The notes under the pieces were generated by a model. The model did no database searches. It was not told where the DNA came from and saw only the letters and a list, made by a program, of their open reading frames with translations. A stretch of 64,000 bases of DNA from an uncultured Paracoccaceae bacterium (lineage in GTDB: Bacteria; Pseudomonadota; Alphaproteobacteria; Rhodobacterales; Rhodobacteraceae): positions 124,001 through 188,000 of the forward strand of contig CANLND010000004.1 in NCBI GenBank assembly GCA_947492585.1, in the 5' to 3' direction. Below, one piece after another: positions 18,773-27,933 of the stretch (position 1 is the first letter of the stretch; every line of letters begins with the position of its first letter). A program made the position numbers and the translations under genes.

Positions 18773-18796
18773 ATGGCCCTCGTTGCCCGAACGGGA

Positions 18797-19231
18797 TCAA
18801 TCAGCAGATGAACCGGGGGCAGATTCGGCAGGCGTTGTGCCACCGGACAGCCACATCTTTTCGATCTGGTAGAATTCACGCACTTCGGGGCGGAACAGAT
18901 GCACGATCACATCGCCGGAATCGAGCAGAACCCAATCGCCCGAGTCCTTGCCTTCGATTTTGCAAACGATGCCATATTCTTCTTTGAGGCGGGCCAAAAG
19001 TTTTTCAGCCATTGCAGCAACTTGACGAGAGGATCGGCCCGAGGCCACCACCATGTGATCGCCAATCGAGGACTTGCCCCGCAGGTCAATCTGCACGACG
19101 TCTTCGGCCTTATCGTCATCAAGAGAGGTAAGAATACGCGCCAGCAGCGCATCGCTGGTTGGCTGTTCTGAGGTGGCTCTTACGGCCAGGGTATGACCAT
19201 TTTTTTTGGCCACGTCGGCTTGGGGTGACAG
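18797..19231 (-). CDS. rsfS: Ribosome silencing factor
   Basis: RsfS (Iojap/YbeB family) binds ribosomal protein L14 and blocks subunit joining under nutrient stress. The core from LLARILTSLDDDKAEDVV through GDHMVVASGRSSRQVAAMA to VHLFRPEVREFYQIEKMW is unmistakable. The start is uncertain: no in-frame ATG exists upstream of the core. A CTG at 19231 lies 8 bases after a perfect GGAGG; a GTG at 19213 and a TTG at 19261 lack good spacing. I use the CTG; the GTG would give a 138-residue protein. It is paired with rlmH. Confidence 0.9.
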   Translation of the reverse strand: MSPQADVAKKNGHTLAVRATSEQPTSDALLARILTSLDDDKAEDVVQIDLRGKSSIGDHMVVASGRSSRQVAAMAEKLLARLKEEYGIVCKIEGKDSGDWVLLDSGDVIVHLFRPEVREFYQIEKMWLSGGTTPAESAPGSSAD

Positions 19232-19291
19232 GACAATGTCCTCCGTTTTGACGCGCCTCAAACCCGGCGCTGGGTGCTATGACCATAGCAG

Positions 19292-19591
19292 ATGGCCCCC
19301 CAGTCTTCAACGAAAGCTAAACACGGGAAGGCGAATCAGACCGTATATGTGCACCAGTTGGCTCTGCTCGAAAAGGTCAAACCGGCAAAAAGAGGTGATT
19401 TGCGACATTTCCCATGCGACCTGCCCGTCATTTGGGACGCATTTGCTGGCCAAAGCCTTGATTGCCAGCACGCCCCCCTGTATCTGATCCAAATGACCTT
19501 TGACCTTGCCCAGCACATTGAACTGCAAGATCGCGCGCGTTTGCGCGAACGGTTCTATGGTGCCGCCCGCACGGTTCTGGCACGCCTATAA
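19292..19591 (+). CDS. Possible small hypothetical protein upstream of leuC
   Basis: A 99-residue open frame in the 415-base gap between rsfS and leuC. From about residue 18 on ([13 protein letters not shown]... ending [18 protein letters not shown]) the composition and third-position G+C look like a real protein, but I recognise no family. No ribosome binding site precedes the ATG. It could be a short gene or a decayed remnant. Otherwise the gap holds only the leuC leader. Confidence 0.3.
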   Translation: MAPQSSTKAKHGKANQTVYVHQLALLEKVKPAKRGDLRHFPCDLPVIWDAFAGQSLDCQHAPLYLIQMTFDLAQHIELQDRARLRERFYGAARTVLARL

Positions 19592-19646
19592 GGCGCCTGC
19601 CCAGCCATTCGCCAGCCTACACGACGACATCAAGGGAGTGGACCTC

Positions 19647-21053
19647 ATGTCCCCCAAAACGCTTTACGATAAAATCTGGGATGCGCATGTTGCGCACGAA
19701 GCCGAAGACGGCACCAGCCTGCTGTATATTGACCGCCATCTGGTTCACGAAGTGACCAGCGCGCAGGCCTTTGAAGGGCTGCGCATGACTGGGCGCAAAG
19801 TACACGCCCCGGACAAAACCATTGCGGTTCCGGACCACAACGTCCCGACCACATTGGACCGTGCGGACCCGGCCACCATGACCGAAGAAAGCCGCATTCA
19901 GGTGGAAGCGCTGGATACAAACGCCAAGGAATTTGGCGTGCATTACTATCCGGTGTCTGACGTCCGTCAGGGCATCGTGCACATTGTTGGCCCAGAACAG
20001 GGCTGGACCCTGCCCGGCATGACCGTTGTGTGCGGCGACAGCCACACCGCGACCCATGGTGCGTTTGGCGCACTGGCGCATGGCATCGGCACCTCCGAAG
20101 TAGAGCACGTTCTGGCGACGCAAACGTTGATTCAGAAAAAGTCGCTGAACATGAAGGTCGAGATCACCGGCAAGCTGAACCCTGGCGTCACCGCCAAGGA
20201 CATCACGCTGGCCGTCATCGGCGAAACCGGCACAGGTGGTGGCACCGGCTATGTGATTGAATACACCGGCGAAGCGATCCGTTCGCTGTCGATGGAAGGT
20301 CGCATGACCGTCTGCAACATGGCCATCGAAGGTGGTGCACGTGCAGGTCTGATTGCCCCAGATGAAACCACCTATGCATACGTCAACGGCCGCCCCCACG
20401 CCCCCAAAGGCGCCCAGTGGGAAGCTGCGTTGAACTGGTGGAAAACCCTGTTCACCGACGAAGGCGCGCATTTTGACAAGGTTGTCACCCTGCGCGGCGA
20501 AGACATCCAGCCAGTTGTGACCTGGGGCACCTCGCCCGAGGACGTTCTGCCGATCACCGCAACCGTTCCACACCCCGAAGATTTCACGGGTGGCAAGGTT
20601 GAAGCCGCGCGTCGTTCGATCGAATACATGGGCCTGACCCCCGGTCAGAAACTGACCGACATCGAAATCGACACCGTGTTCATCGGTTCCTGCACCAACG
20701 GTCGGATCGAGGATCTGCGCGCTGTGGCAGATGTGGTCAAAGGCAAAAAGATCAAAGACGGCATGCGGGCGATGATCGTTCCGGGTTCTGGTCTGGTGCG
20801 TGCACAAGCCGAAGAAGAAGGCCTGGCCGAGATCTTTCAGGACGCCGGTTTTGAATGGCGCATGGCGGGCTGTTCCATGTGTCTGGCGATGAACCCCGAT
20901 CAGCTGTCCGAGGGTGAGCGCTGTGCTGCAACCTCGAACCGCAACTTTGAAGGGCGTCAGGGCTACAAGGGCCGCACCCACCTGGTGTCCCCAGCCATGG
21001 CCGCAGCCGCTGCGCTGACCGGCAAGCTGACCGACATTCGTGAACTGGTTTAA
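19647..21053 (+). CDS. leuC: 3-isopropylmalate dehydratase large subunit
   Basis: A 468-residue aconitase-family subunit that isomerises 2-isopropylmalate to 3-isopropylmalate in leucine synthesis, together with LeuD. The iron-sulfur cysteines lie in GSCTNGR and in [33 protein letters not shown] is the substrate-binding signature. The ATG at 19647 has AAGGGAG upstream and gives the standard length. leuD follows after 12 bases. Confidence 0.97.
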   Translation: MSPKTLYDKIWDAHVAHEAEDGTSLLYIDRHLVHEVTSAQAFEGLRMTGRKVHAPDKTIAVPDHNVPTTLDRADPATMTEESRIQVEALDTNAKEFGVHYYPVSDVRQGIVHIVGPEQGWTLPGMTVVCGDSHTATHGAFGALAHGIGTSEVEHVLATQTLIQKKSLNMKVEITGKLNPGVTAKDITLAVIGETGTGGGTGYVIEYTGEAIRSLSMEGRMTVCNMAIEGGARAGLIAPDETTYAYVNGRPHAPKGAQWEAALNWWKTLFTDEGAHFDKVVTLRGEDIQPVVTWGTSPEDVLPITATVPHPEDFTGGKVEAARRSIEYMGLTPGQKLTDIEIDTVFIGSCTNGRIEDLRAVADVVKGKKIKDGMRAMIVPGSGLVRAQAEEEGLAEIFQDAGFEWRMAGCSMCLAMNPDQLSEGERCAATSNRNFEGRQGYKGRTHLVSPAMAAAAALTGKLTDIRELV

Positions 21054-21065
21054 GGAGCCCGGACA

Positions 21066-21671
21066 ATGGAAAAATATACCAAACTGACCGGCATCGCCGC
21101 ACCTATGCCACTGGTGAACATCGACACCGACATGATCATCCCCAAGGTGTTCTTGAAATCGATCAAGCGCACGGGCTTTGGCGCCAATCTCTTTGATGAG
21201 ATGCGGTTCAACCGTGACGGCACCGAGATCGAAGATTTTGTGTTGAACAAACCGCAGTATCGCAAAGCCGAGATCCTGATCGCCGGTGACAACTTTGGCT
21301 GTGGCTCGTCGCGCGAACACGCGCCGTGGGCAATCGCGGATTTTGGCATCAAATGCGTGGTCTCGACCTCGTTTGCGGATATCTTCTTTAACAACTGCTT
21401 CAAGAACGGCATCCTGCCAATTGTTCTGCCGCAGGAACAGGTTGATCTGCTGATGTCAGACGCGGAAAAGGGCGAAAATGCCCGTATGACCGTGGATCTG
21501 GAAGCGCAGGAAATCACCACATCTGATGGTGAAGTGATTTCATTCAACGTCGACGCCTTTAAAAAGCAGTGCCTGCTGGAAGGTCTGGACGATATTGGCC
21601 TGACGATGGCCAAAGCGGATGCGATCAAGGCGTTTGAAGATAAGGCCGCACAGGCGCGCCCCTGGGTCTGA
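21066..21671 (+). CDS. leuD: 3-isopropylmalate dehydratase small subunit
   Basis: A 201-residue swivelling subunit of isopropylmalate isomerase. It has [14 protein letters not shown] at the start and [17 protein letters not shown] as the conserved substrate loop. Length is standard. The ribosome binding site is AAGGAG. It is translationally close to leuC and is followed by a strong terminator. Confidence 0.97.
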   Translation: MEKYTKLTGIAAPMPLVNIDTDMIIPKVFLKSIKRTGFGANLFDEMRFNRDGTEIEDFVLNKPQYRKAEILIAGDNFGCGSSREHAPWAIADFGIKCVVSTSFADIFFNNCFKNGILPIVLPQEQVDLLMSDAEKGENARMTVDLEAQEITTSDGEVISFNVDAFKKQCLLEGLDDIGLTMAKADAIKAFEDKAAQARPWV

Positions 21672-21695
21672 TCCGATCACCACACCACCAAAAAC

Positions 21696-21724
21696 AGGCC
21701 GCCCCAAACCGGGCGGCCTTTTTT
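21696..21724 (+). terminator. Rho-independent terminator after leuCD
   Basis: A 9-bp perfect stem AGGCCGCCC / GGGCGGCCT with a 6-base loop, followed by a run of T. Confidence 0.92.
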
Positions 21725-22022
21725 ATGCCACAAAGACCAACGACGCGAAATCATACCGATAAACACATCAGAGCGCGCGCTGTAGGCAGAGCAACCTGCA
21801 ACAAGTCGCTGAAATGCCTGATCAAAGATGGTGCATTCTCGCACCACCTTTGCCTCGACGGCAGGCCATCGGCGGGAAATGGCCACTCAAACCTTGAGCC
21901 ATCCACGGAATACATGCTGGAATAGGGCAAAAATGAGGCACCCCACACCGACATCTTCTGGGTGGGAATAATAAAGCAGCGAGGCGGAGACCATCCGCCC
22001 GTCCAGTTAAGGATTGAAACAC
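21725..22022. other. Intergenic region after leuCD
   Basis: No gene seen. A GGCGGA-N5-TCCGCC hairpin lies about 30 bases before the next gene, and AAGGA just before its start acts as ribosome binding site. Confidence 0.5.
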
Positions 22023-22856
22023 GTGTTTGCACGCATCACAGGCGCAGCTGCGCGGGCGATACTGGTGGCATTGCTAATTGCATTGCCGTCCTTGATTCTG
22101 CCCGGCCACGCAACACAGACAGCCGAAGCTGTTGTGTTCATCGCGCTGCTGGCTGCGGCGCTGACCTTGGCTGAATACGGTGCACATTTTCCCAGTCTGA
22201 TTGAATTTCGCGATGCGCCCCCTTTGAACCGAATGCGGTTTTTGTCCGCCCTGTTCACAGTGTTTGCACTAAGCCTACTGGCCCGTCATGATCTGGCCCC
22301 CAACGGGCTGACGGCCCTGTTCCATTGGCTAGGGTTCAAACTGGGCACGGTGCTGGATTGTGCCTATTCTCCGGTGCAGCTAATGATGTTGATGCTGCCA
22401 GAAAATACCCCCTTTGACACCTTGGTTCAGGTGCGTACCGCAGCTGGGCTGGCCTATATGATCTCCCTGAGCACCATTGTGATCTTTGGCTGCGCCATTC
22501 GGTTGCACAACTGGCCAGTCGGCAAAGGATCATTCAACGTCTGGACCAATCTGCCCCTGTTCGATCCCACCACCGGCGGCGATGTGGTGCAACGGATGAA
22601 CCGCGACGCGCGGATCAATCTATCTGCGGGCATACTACTGCCTTTTGCACTTCCGGGATTTATCAAAGTGGCCGGTCATTTGGTGGACCTACAGACGCTG
22701 ACCTTGCCGCTCACTCAGACCTGGTTGGTGGCTATCTGGGCATTTGCTTCGGCCTCAATCACCATGCGCGGACTGGCAATGCTGCGTGTCGCAGATCTGA
22801 TCGCGCAACAACGCAAACGCGCCTACGCCAGCTCTGACGCCTTGCAAACCATATGA
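22023..22856 (+). CDS. Conserved inner-membrane protein of unknown function
   Basis: A 277-residue protein with five or six hydrophobic segments (near residues 8-25, 35-50, 72-90, 140-160, 198-218 and 230-250). The start is GTG at 22023, with AAGGA 10 bases before; a TTG nine bases upstream is less likely. Recognisable patches are MRFLSALFTVFALSLL and LHNWPVGKGSFNVWTNLP. I know of no characterised homologue, but this gene next to an EEP-fold gene recurs in Rhodobacteraceae as I recall. Its last bases overlap the next start (ATGA), indicating translational coupling. Confidence 0.75.
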   Translation: MFARITGAAARAILVALLIALPSLILPGHATQTAEAVVFIALLAAALTLAEYGAHFPSLIEFRDAPPLNRMRFLSALFTVFALSLLARHDLAPNGLTALFHWLGFKLGTVLDCAYSPVQLMMLMLPENTPFDTLVQVRTAAGLAYMISLSTIVIFGCAIRLHNWPVGKGSFNVWTNLPLFDPTTGGDVVQRMNRDARINLSAGILLPFALPGFIKVAGHLVDLQTLTLPLTQTWLVAIWAFASASITMRGLAMLRVADLIAQQRKRAYASSDALQTI

Positions 22857-23902
22857 AAACACTTGGCTTGCTACTGCTGTGGGTGTTGATCTGCGCCACC
22901 CCTCCAGCACACGGCCAAGCCGAGACGCTTCGCATTGCCACCTTCAACACCGAATTGTCGCGCAAAGGCCCCGGCCTGTTGTTGCGCGATGTGACACGTG
23001 GCTCCGATCCACAACTGCGTGCGGTGGTTGCGGTAATCCATGCGTGCGACCCCGATATTCTTGTGCTGCAAGGATTTGACTGGGATCTGGAACAGCGCGC
23101 GCTGACCGGATTTGTTGAACTGCTAAAGGCAGCAGGCAGCGCTTATGATCACATGTTCACCGCACGCCCCAACAGTGGTGTGGCGACGGATCTGGATTTG
23201 AACGGCGACGGGGTCCGACATGGCCCCGCGGATGCCCAGGGATTTGGCCATTTCACCGGCGCGCGCGGGCTGGCGGTTTTGTCCAAATTCCCCATTCAGA
23301 CCGAGGCACTGATCGACCTGACAGCGCTGTTGTGGCGAGACGCCCCCGACGCACAACTGCCCACCTATCCAGATGGCCAACCCTTTCCCTCGCAGGAAGC
23401 TTGGGACATTCAGCGCCTGCCCTCAACCAATCACTGGGCTGTGCCGATCACCCTGCCGGGCGGCACCCAGCTGACACTGCTGACGTTTCAAGCCGGCCCC
23501 CCGGTATTTGACGGCCCCGAAGACCGCAACGGACTGCGCAACAGCGATGAGATCTCCCTGATCCGCCACATGCTGAACCGTCACTTGGACACGTTACATG
23601 CAGGGCCTGCGGTTGTGGTTGGCGGGGCCAATCTGGACCCGGATCGCGGGGCGGGGCGGCGCGCGACGATCCAGCAGTTGCTACGCCATCCTCGCCTGCA
23701 GGATCCACGCCCGCGATCGCCATACAGCGGCACCGATACCGTGGATTGGCCCAAGGTTGGTAAGATGCGCGTTGACTATATTTTACCAGACACCGCCCTG
23801 ACGGTGCGTGACGCGGGCGTTCTCTGGCCAGATACGCCAGCGCACCCGGCCGCAACCGCCAGCCGACACCGGCTGGTCTGGATCGACATAAGCTTGCCCT
23901 GA
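22853..23902 (+). CDS. Secreted EEP-fold (endonuclease/exonuclease/phosphatase) protein, probably catalytically impaired
   Basis: A 349-residue exported protein with a signal peptide (LGLLLLWVLICATPPAHG). The EEP scaffold is clear: RIATFNTEL, then FDGPEDRNG, then RVDYILP and SRHRLVWID. Several catalytic positions differ from the canonical family. LQE is LQGFDWD, the His before the PPVFDGPEDRN segment is Gln (FQAGPP), GDxNxDP is GGANLDPD, and the SDH triad end is SRH. Some of these are shared by relatives I remember; the Gln and the GG change seem extra. It may be a non-catalytic binding protein. It is coupled to the upstream membrane protein. Confidence 0.75.
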   Translation: MKTLGLLLLWVLICATPPAHGQAETLRIATFNTELSRKGPGLLLRDVTRGSDPQLRAVVAVIHACDPDILVLQGFDWDLEQRALTGFVELLKAAGSAYDHMFTARPNSGVATDLDLNGDGVRHGPADAQGFGHFTGARGLAVLSKFPIQTEALIDLTALLWRDAPDAQLPTYPDGQPFPSQEAWDIQRLPSTNHWAVPITLPGGTQLTLLTFQAGPPVFDGPEDRNGLRNSDEISLIRHMLNRHLDTLHAGPAVVVGGANLDPDRGAGRRATIQQLLRHPRLQDPRPRSPYSGTDTVDWPKVGKMRVDYILPDTALTVRDAGVLWPDTPAHPAATASRHRLVWIDISLP

Positions 23903-24028
23903 TCCACACGCTTCGATGGGAAAATTGTGGGGGATACCGCCCCTCTTCGCCTTTAATGTCACCCGTCTTATTGACCCTGCCCGCCCAGAGCGATACCCCA
24001 AGCGCGACTGTTTTTTAGGAGACACCGC

Positions 24029-25132
24029 ATGTCTAACCCTTCCATTCTGATTCTGCCCGGCGACGGGATTGGCCCCGAAGTCATGACCGAGGTCCGCAAG
24101 ATCATCGGCTGGTACGGTGACAAGCGCGATATCACGTTCGACGTCAGCGAAGATCTGGTCGGCGGCGCCGCCTACGACAAACACGGCGTGCCACTGGCGG
24201 ATGAAACCATGGCCAAAGCGCAAGACGTTGACGCCGTTCTGCTGGGTGCTGTGGGCGGTCCTGCGTATGATGATCTGGATTTCTCAGTAAAGCCCGAGCG
24301 CGGCCTGCTGCGCCTGCGCAAAGAAATGGATCTGTTTTCCAACCTGCGCCCCGCGCAGTGCTTTGATGCGCTGGCGGATTTCTCGTCGCTGAAAAAAGAC
24401 ATCGTGGCTGGCCTGGACATCATGATCGTGCGCGAATTGACTTCGGGCGTTTACTTTGGTGAGCCGCGTGGAATTTTCGAAGAAGACGGCGAGCGCGTTG
24501 GCATCAACACCCAGCGTTACACCGAGTCAGAAATCGAACGCGCGGCCCGCTCTGCGTTTGAACTGGCGATGCGTCGCGGCAAAAAGGTCTGCTCGATGGA
24601 GAAGGCCAACGTGATGGAATCCGGTATTCTGTGGCGTGAAGTTGTGATCCGTGTCTCGGCCGACTACCCCGAAGTGGAGCTGTCGCACATGTACGCCGAC
24701 AACGGCGCGATGCAGCTGGTACGGGCCCCCAAACAATTTGACGTCATTCTGACCGACAACCTGTTTGGTGACATCCTGTCCGATTGTGCCGCGATGCTGA
24801 CCGGTTCGCTGGGCATGCTGCCCTCTGCATCCTTGGGTGCGCCAATGGACAATGGCCGTCCCAAGGCGTTGTACGAACCCGTACATGGTTCCGCGCCTGA
24901 CATCACCGGCCAAGGCAAAGCCAACCCCATCGCCTGTATCCTCAGCTTTGCAATGGCACTGCGCTATAGCTTTGACCAAGGCGCCGAAGCTGATCGTCTG
25001 GAAGCTGCCGTTGAGCAGGTTCTGGCAGACGGTGTGCGCACCGCAGATCTATTGGGTGCAGACGGTGTTGATCCCGTTTCCACCAGCCAGATGGGCGATG
25101 CGATTGTCGCAGCCCTGAATGCGTCGCTCTGA
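24029..25132 (+). CDS. leuB: 3-isopropylmalate dehydrogenase
   Basis: A 367-residue NAD-dependent oxidative decarboxylase producing 2-oxoisocaproate in leucine synthesis. Motifs are [10 protein letters not shown] at the N-terminus, [19 protein letters not shown], the MEKANVM catalytic segment, and [14 protein letters not shown] as the NAD-binding loop. Length is standard. The start is preceded by AGGAG. It is separated from leuCD by two unrelated genes, as in several roseobacters. A strong terminator follows. Confidence 0.97.
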   Translation: MSNPSILILPGDGIGPEVMTEVRKIIGWYGDKRDITFDVSEDLVGGAAYDKHGVPLADETMAKAQDVDAVLLGAVGGPAYDDLDFSVKPERGLLRLRKEMDLFSNLRPAQCFDALADFSSLKKDIVAGLDIMIVRELTSGVYFGEPRGIFEEDGERVGINTQRYTESEIERAARSAFELAMRRGKKVCSMEKANVMESGILWREVVIRVSADYPEVELSHMYADNGAMQLVRAPKQFDVILTDNLFGDILSDCAAMLTGSLGMLPSASLGAPMDNGRPKALYEPVHGSAPDITGQGKANPIACILSFAMALRYSFDQGAEADRLEAAVEQVLADGVRTADLLGADGVDPVSTSQMGDAIVAALNASL

Positions 25133-25158
25133 TCTTTAGATCCGAGATAAATTGCAAG

Positions 25159-25188
25159 CCCCCGCCAATTGGCGGGGGTTTCTTTTTT
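25159..25188 (+). terminator. Rho-independent terminator after leuB
   Basis: Perfect 8-bp stem CCCCCGCC / GGCGGGGG with loop AATT, followed by TTTCTTTTTT. Confidence 0.92.
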
Positions 25189-25572
25189 CTCCCCCTCGTA
25201 CCGCACACGGCAGACATACAGAGGGCTGCTAGATCCGCGGCTTAACCTTCAGGTGGCATGTCGATAATGATCAACACCGCAGGTGTATCGCCCGCGTTGG
25301 TCACCCAAACCGTGAACCTGAAGAAGATCAAGCCAGATCGTAGGTTTTTTCGGGTGCTGTCTTATCCCTGGAATAGGCCGCAGACGTTGCAACAACCTAG
25401 CCGCCGCGCGTTTGTAGCCTTCATCTCCGCTGGTTTGCCGTCTCAACGACATCTGTTTGAAGGGTCCGGGCCGCAGTGAGGCAGATTTCGGCTTTGAACT
25501 CTTGTCAAATTTGACAGTATAGGATGGAAGAAATGAGTGCGCTAACAGCGCCAAACCCACTCCGGTGACACC
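25189..25572. other. Intergenic region between leuB and the EamA permease
   Basis: No intact gene. On the minus strand the stretch about 25246-25360 translates to FRFTVWVTNAGDTPAVLII then DMPPEG and a stop. This resembles the last residues of a cupin-like protein, but the frame closes just upstream and no start exists, so it is at most a gene relic. Confidence 0.4.
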
Positions 25573-26526
25573 ATGAACATCAAAGCTGCCCTCCTGGCCC
25601 TACTGGCGTATGCGATCTTTTCGTCGCATGACATTATCGTCAAACTTTTGGGCACCGCGATGTCGCCCATTCAGCTGGTGTTTTTCTCCACCTTGTTCTC
25701 CTTTCCGCTGGTGATCTTGATGCTGGTGCAGGACACGACACATGGCAATTTGCGCCCGGTGCATCCCTGGTGGACGGTTGTCCGATCGCTGACCATTTCC
25801 ATCGCCCCCGCCAGCGCGTTCTATACGTTCTCTACCCTGCCCTTGGCGCAGGCCTATGCCCTGTTGTTTGTCACGCCAATGCTGATCACCCTGCTGTCCA
25901 TTCCTATCCTTGGTGAACGCGTGGGAGCGCCAAGAGCTCTGGCAATCCTGCTGGGATTTGGAGGCGTTATGGTCGTGCTGCGGCCCGGTGGCACGGAATT
26001 GGAGCTGGGGCATCTGACCGCGCTGATCGCGGCGTTTTCCCTATCGCTGCAATCAGTGATCTTGCGCAAAATTGGCCAAGACGAGCGCCGCGTTGTGTTG
26101 CTGCTATATCCGTTGCTGACCACATTTGCAATGATGGGTCTGGGTCTTCCCTTTGTGTATCAGCCTATCGAAGGTCTGAGCTTGATTGGCGTTGGGTCGG
26201 TGGCCCTGATGGGGTTTGTCGCGTCGCTGTTGATGGTGAATGCCTACCGCATTGGCGAAGCCGCGGTTGTGGCCCCTATGCAGTATTCCCAGATCATCTG
26301 GGCCGCGATCTTTGGCGCGCTGCTGTTTGATGAGGCCATTGATAGCGCGACCCTGCTCGGCGCGGGCCTGATCATCGCCAGCGGCCTGTTCATCGTGGTC
26401 CGTGAAGCCCTTGGCGGACAATCTGAAAATACACCTGTTCTGCGCACCCGCAGCCGAGGCTACGCGCCGGGAAGTTTCAATATCTCATTGGCCCTAAAAC
26501 GAAAATCTGCGAAGCGGCCTGAATAG
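25573..26526 (+). CDS. EamA/DMT-family transporter
   Basis: A 317-residue permease with ten predicted membrane helices arranged as two EamA repeats (residues about 3-135 and 145-280). Typical segments are AIFSSHDIIVKLLG, PLAQAYALLFVTPMLITLLS, and in the second half MNAYRIGEAAVVAPMQYSQI with GALLFDE. Family members export amino acids, metabolites or nucleotide bases; the substrate cannot be deduced. The last 40 residues are hydrophilic and basic. It stands alone. Confidence 0.88.
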   Translation: MNIKAALLALLAYAIFSSHDIIVKLLGTAMSPIQLVFFSTLFSFPLVILMLVQDTTHGNLRPVHPWWTVVRSLTISIAPASAFYTFSTLPLAQAYALLFVTPMLITLLSIPILGERVGAPRALAILLGFGGVMVVLRPGGTELELGHLTALIAAFSLSLQSVILRKIGQDERRVVLLLYPLLTTFAMMGLGLPFVYQPIEGLSLIGVGSVALMGFVASLLMVNAYRIGEAAVVAPMQYSQIIWAAIFGALLFDEAIDSATLLGAGLIIASGLFIVVREALGGQSENTPVLRTRSRGYAPGSFNISLALKRKSAKRPE

Positions 26527-26655
26527 AGAAGCCGTCGCATATTGTCAGTTGAATCGCACGGCGCGACCAATGTGGTCGACGCCGTACATGCGCAATCACG
26601 CCCGAATGAAACGCGCGAAACTGTAAAAGTTACCACCTGGAAAAATTAATCCGAC

Positions 26656-26672
26656 AAAATCACTATGATTTT
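26656..26672. promoter_or_regulatory. Candidate operator of the metal/chelate uptake operon
   Basis: A perfect inverted repeat AAAATCA-CTA-TGATTTT lies 53 bases upstream of the substrate-binding protein start, in an AT-rich stretch. This is the expected place for a metal-responsive repressor. It does not match the Fur, Irr or RirA consensus exactly, so the regulator is unknown. Confidence 0.4.
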
Positions 26673-26725
26673 ATGTGTTACTGCGATACAGCCGGTAAAT
26701 GTAATCAATCCTCACGGAGACCGCT

Positions 26726-27883
26726 ATGTCTATCAAGACACATTTCAGCGGCTTCTTTGGTGCCATTGCAGCCAGCGTGTTTTTCATCATGCCAGCCACC
26801 GATGCTCAAGCAGAAGCCATCACCCTGACCGACATCGCAGGACGCGAAGTCACACTGCCAGAACTGCCCAATAAGATCATTTTGGGCGAAAGCCGCATGA
26901 TGTATGCGATTGCACCAATGATCGACGGCAACCCGTTGGAAAAAATCGTTGGCTGGAAAAACGACCTGGAACAATATGATCCAGACACGTTCCGCAAATA
27001 CCAAGCAGCCTTCCCCGACGATACGAAACGCCAGATCAACTTTGGCAACCCCTACGCGGGTGACTTCAGCATTGAAGCCGTGCTTGAAGCCGAAACTGAC
27101 GTTGTTCTGTTAGATGTCGGGAACCTGTTTAAGGCCGAAGAAACCGGCCTGATCGAAAAGCTTGAAAAGGCTGGCGTTCAAGTCGTGTTCATCGACTATC
27201 GCCGCAATGCCACTGAAAACACGGTGCCATCTATCCTGATCCTTGGTCGCCTCTTTGGGACCGAGAAACGCGCGGCGGAATTCATCGATTTTTACATCGC
27301 TCAGATGCGCAAAGTCACCAATATCGTTGATAGCATTCCCGCCGACGAACGCCCCCTGGTTGTTGTTGAGAATGCAGCCGGCTGGCAGCAGGACCACTGC
27401 TGCTGGTCCTTTGGCCCGTATAATTATGGCCGTTTTGTCGAATTGGCGGGCGGCGTCAACTATGCCTCCACACTGGCCAATGCCTATTCTGTTACACTGT
27501 CCTTGGAAGGCATCGTTGAAGCCGATCCAGACGTTATCATCGGCACTGGCGCCAACTGGTCTGAGTCCCGCCCCGAAGTCACCTCGGTTCTATTGGGTTA
27601 CGACGCCGACGAAGCAATCAATGCAGAACGTCTGTTGGGCCTGTCTCAACGTGACGGTTTTAAAGACCTGCGCGCGGTGAAAGAGGGGAACTTCCACTCC
27701 ATTTACCACCAGTTCTACAATTCGCCCTACCACTTTGTTGCCATCCAGCAGATCGCAAAGTGGCTGTATCCGGATGACTTTGAGGATCTGGACCCCAAGG
27801 CCACATTGGACGAGCTGCACACCAAATTCCTGCCCTTTGAAAATTCAGGTCAGTTTTGGGCATCTCTGCCTGGAACACACTAA
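26726..27883 (+). CDS. ABC transporter substrate-binding protein (FecB/BtuF type)
   Basis: A 385-residue periplasmic binding protein with a signal peptide (ASVFFIMPATDAQA). ITLTDIAGREVTLPELPNKII is the usual entry of the siderophore/cobalamin-binding family. The mature part has the two-lobe layout around a central helix (near residues 180-200). Unusual is a double Cys in the ligand region, QDHCCWSFGPYNYGRFVELAGG split across the lobe boundary, which could bind a soft metal or a metal chelate. It is the first gene of a four-gene operon. The cargo (Fe, Cu chelate or cobalamin) is not determinable from sequence. Confidence 0.88.
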   Translation: MSIKTHFSGFFGAIAASVFFIMPATDAQAEAITLTDIAGREVTLPELPNKIILGESRMMYAIAPMIDGNPLEKIVGWKNDLEQYDPDTFRKYQAAFPDDTKRQINFGNPYAGDFSIEAVLEAETDVVLLDVGNLFKAEETGLIEKLEKAGVQVVFIDYRRNATENTVPSILILGRLFGTEKRAAEFIDFYIAQMRKVTNIVDSIPADERPLVVVENAAGWQQDHCCWSFGPYNYGRFVELAGGVNYASTLANAYSVTLSLEGIVEADPDVIIGTGANWSESRPEVTSVLLGYDADEAINAERLLGLSQRDGFKDLRAVKEGNFHSIYHQFYNSPYHFVAIQQIAKWLYPDDFEDLDPKATLDELHTKFLPFENSGQFWASLPGTH

Positions 27884-27933
27884 TTTATCGCTGCGGCCCG
27901 ACACGGCCGCAGCCCTCTTTTACGAGATATTTC

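Noticed and set aside
19617-21320. 567-codon open frame on the minus strand across leuC and leuD
   Set aside because: It is fully antisense to two certain genes, with a composition typical of a shadow frame in G+C-rich DNA (His, Gly, Arg, Gln rich) and no family resemblance.
25246-25360. Cupin-like C-terminal fragment on the minus strand
   Set aside because: Only about 25 residues resemble a cupin end; the frame has no start and closes upstream.
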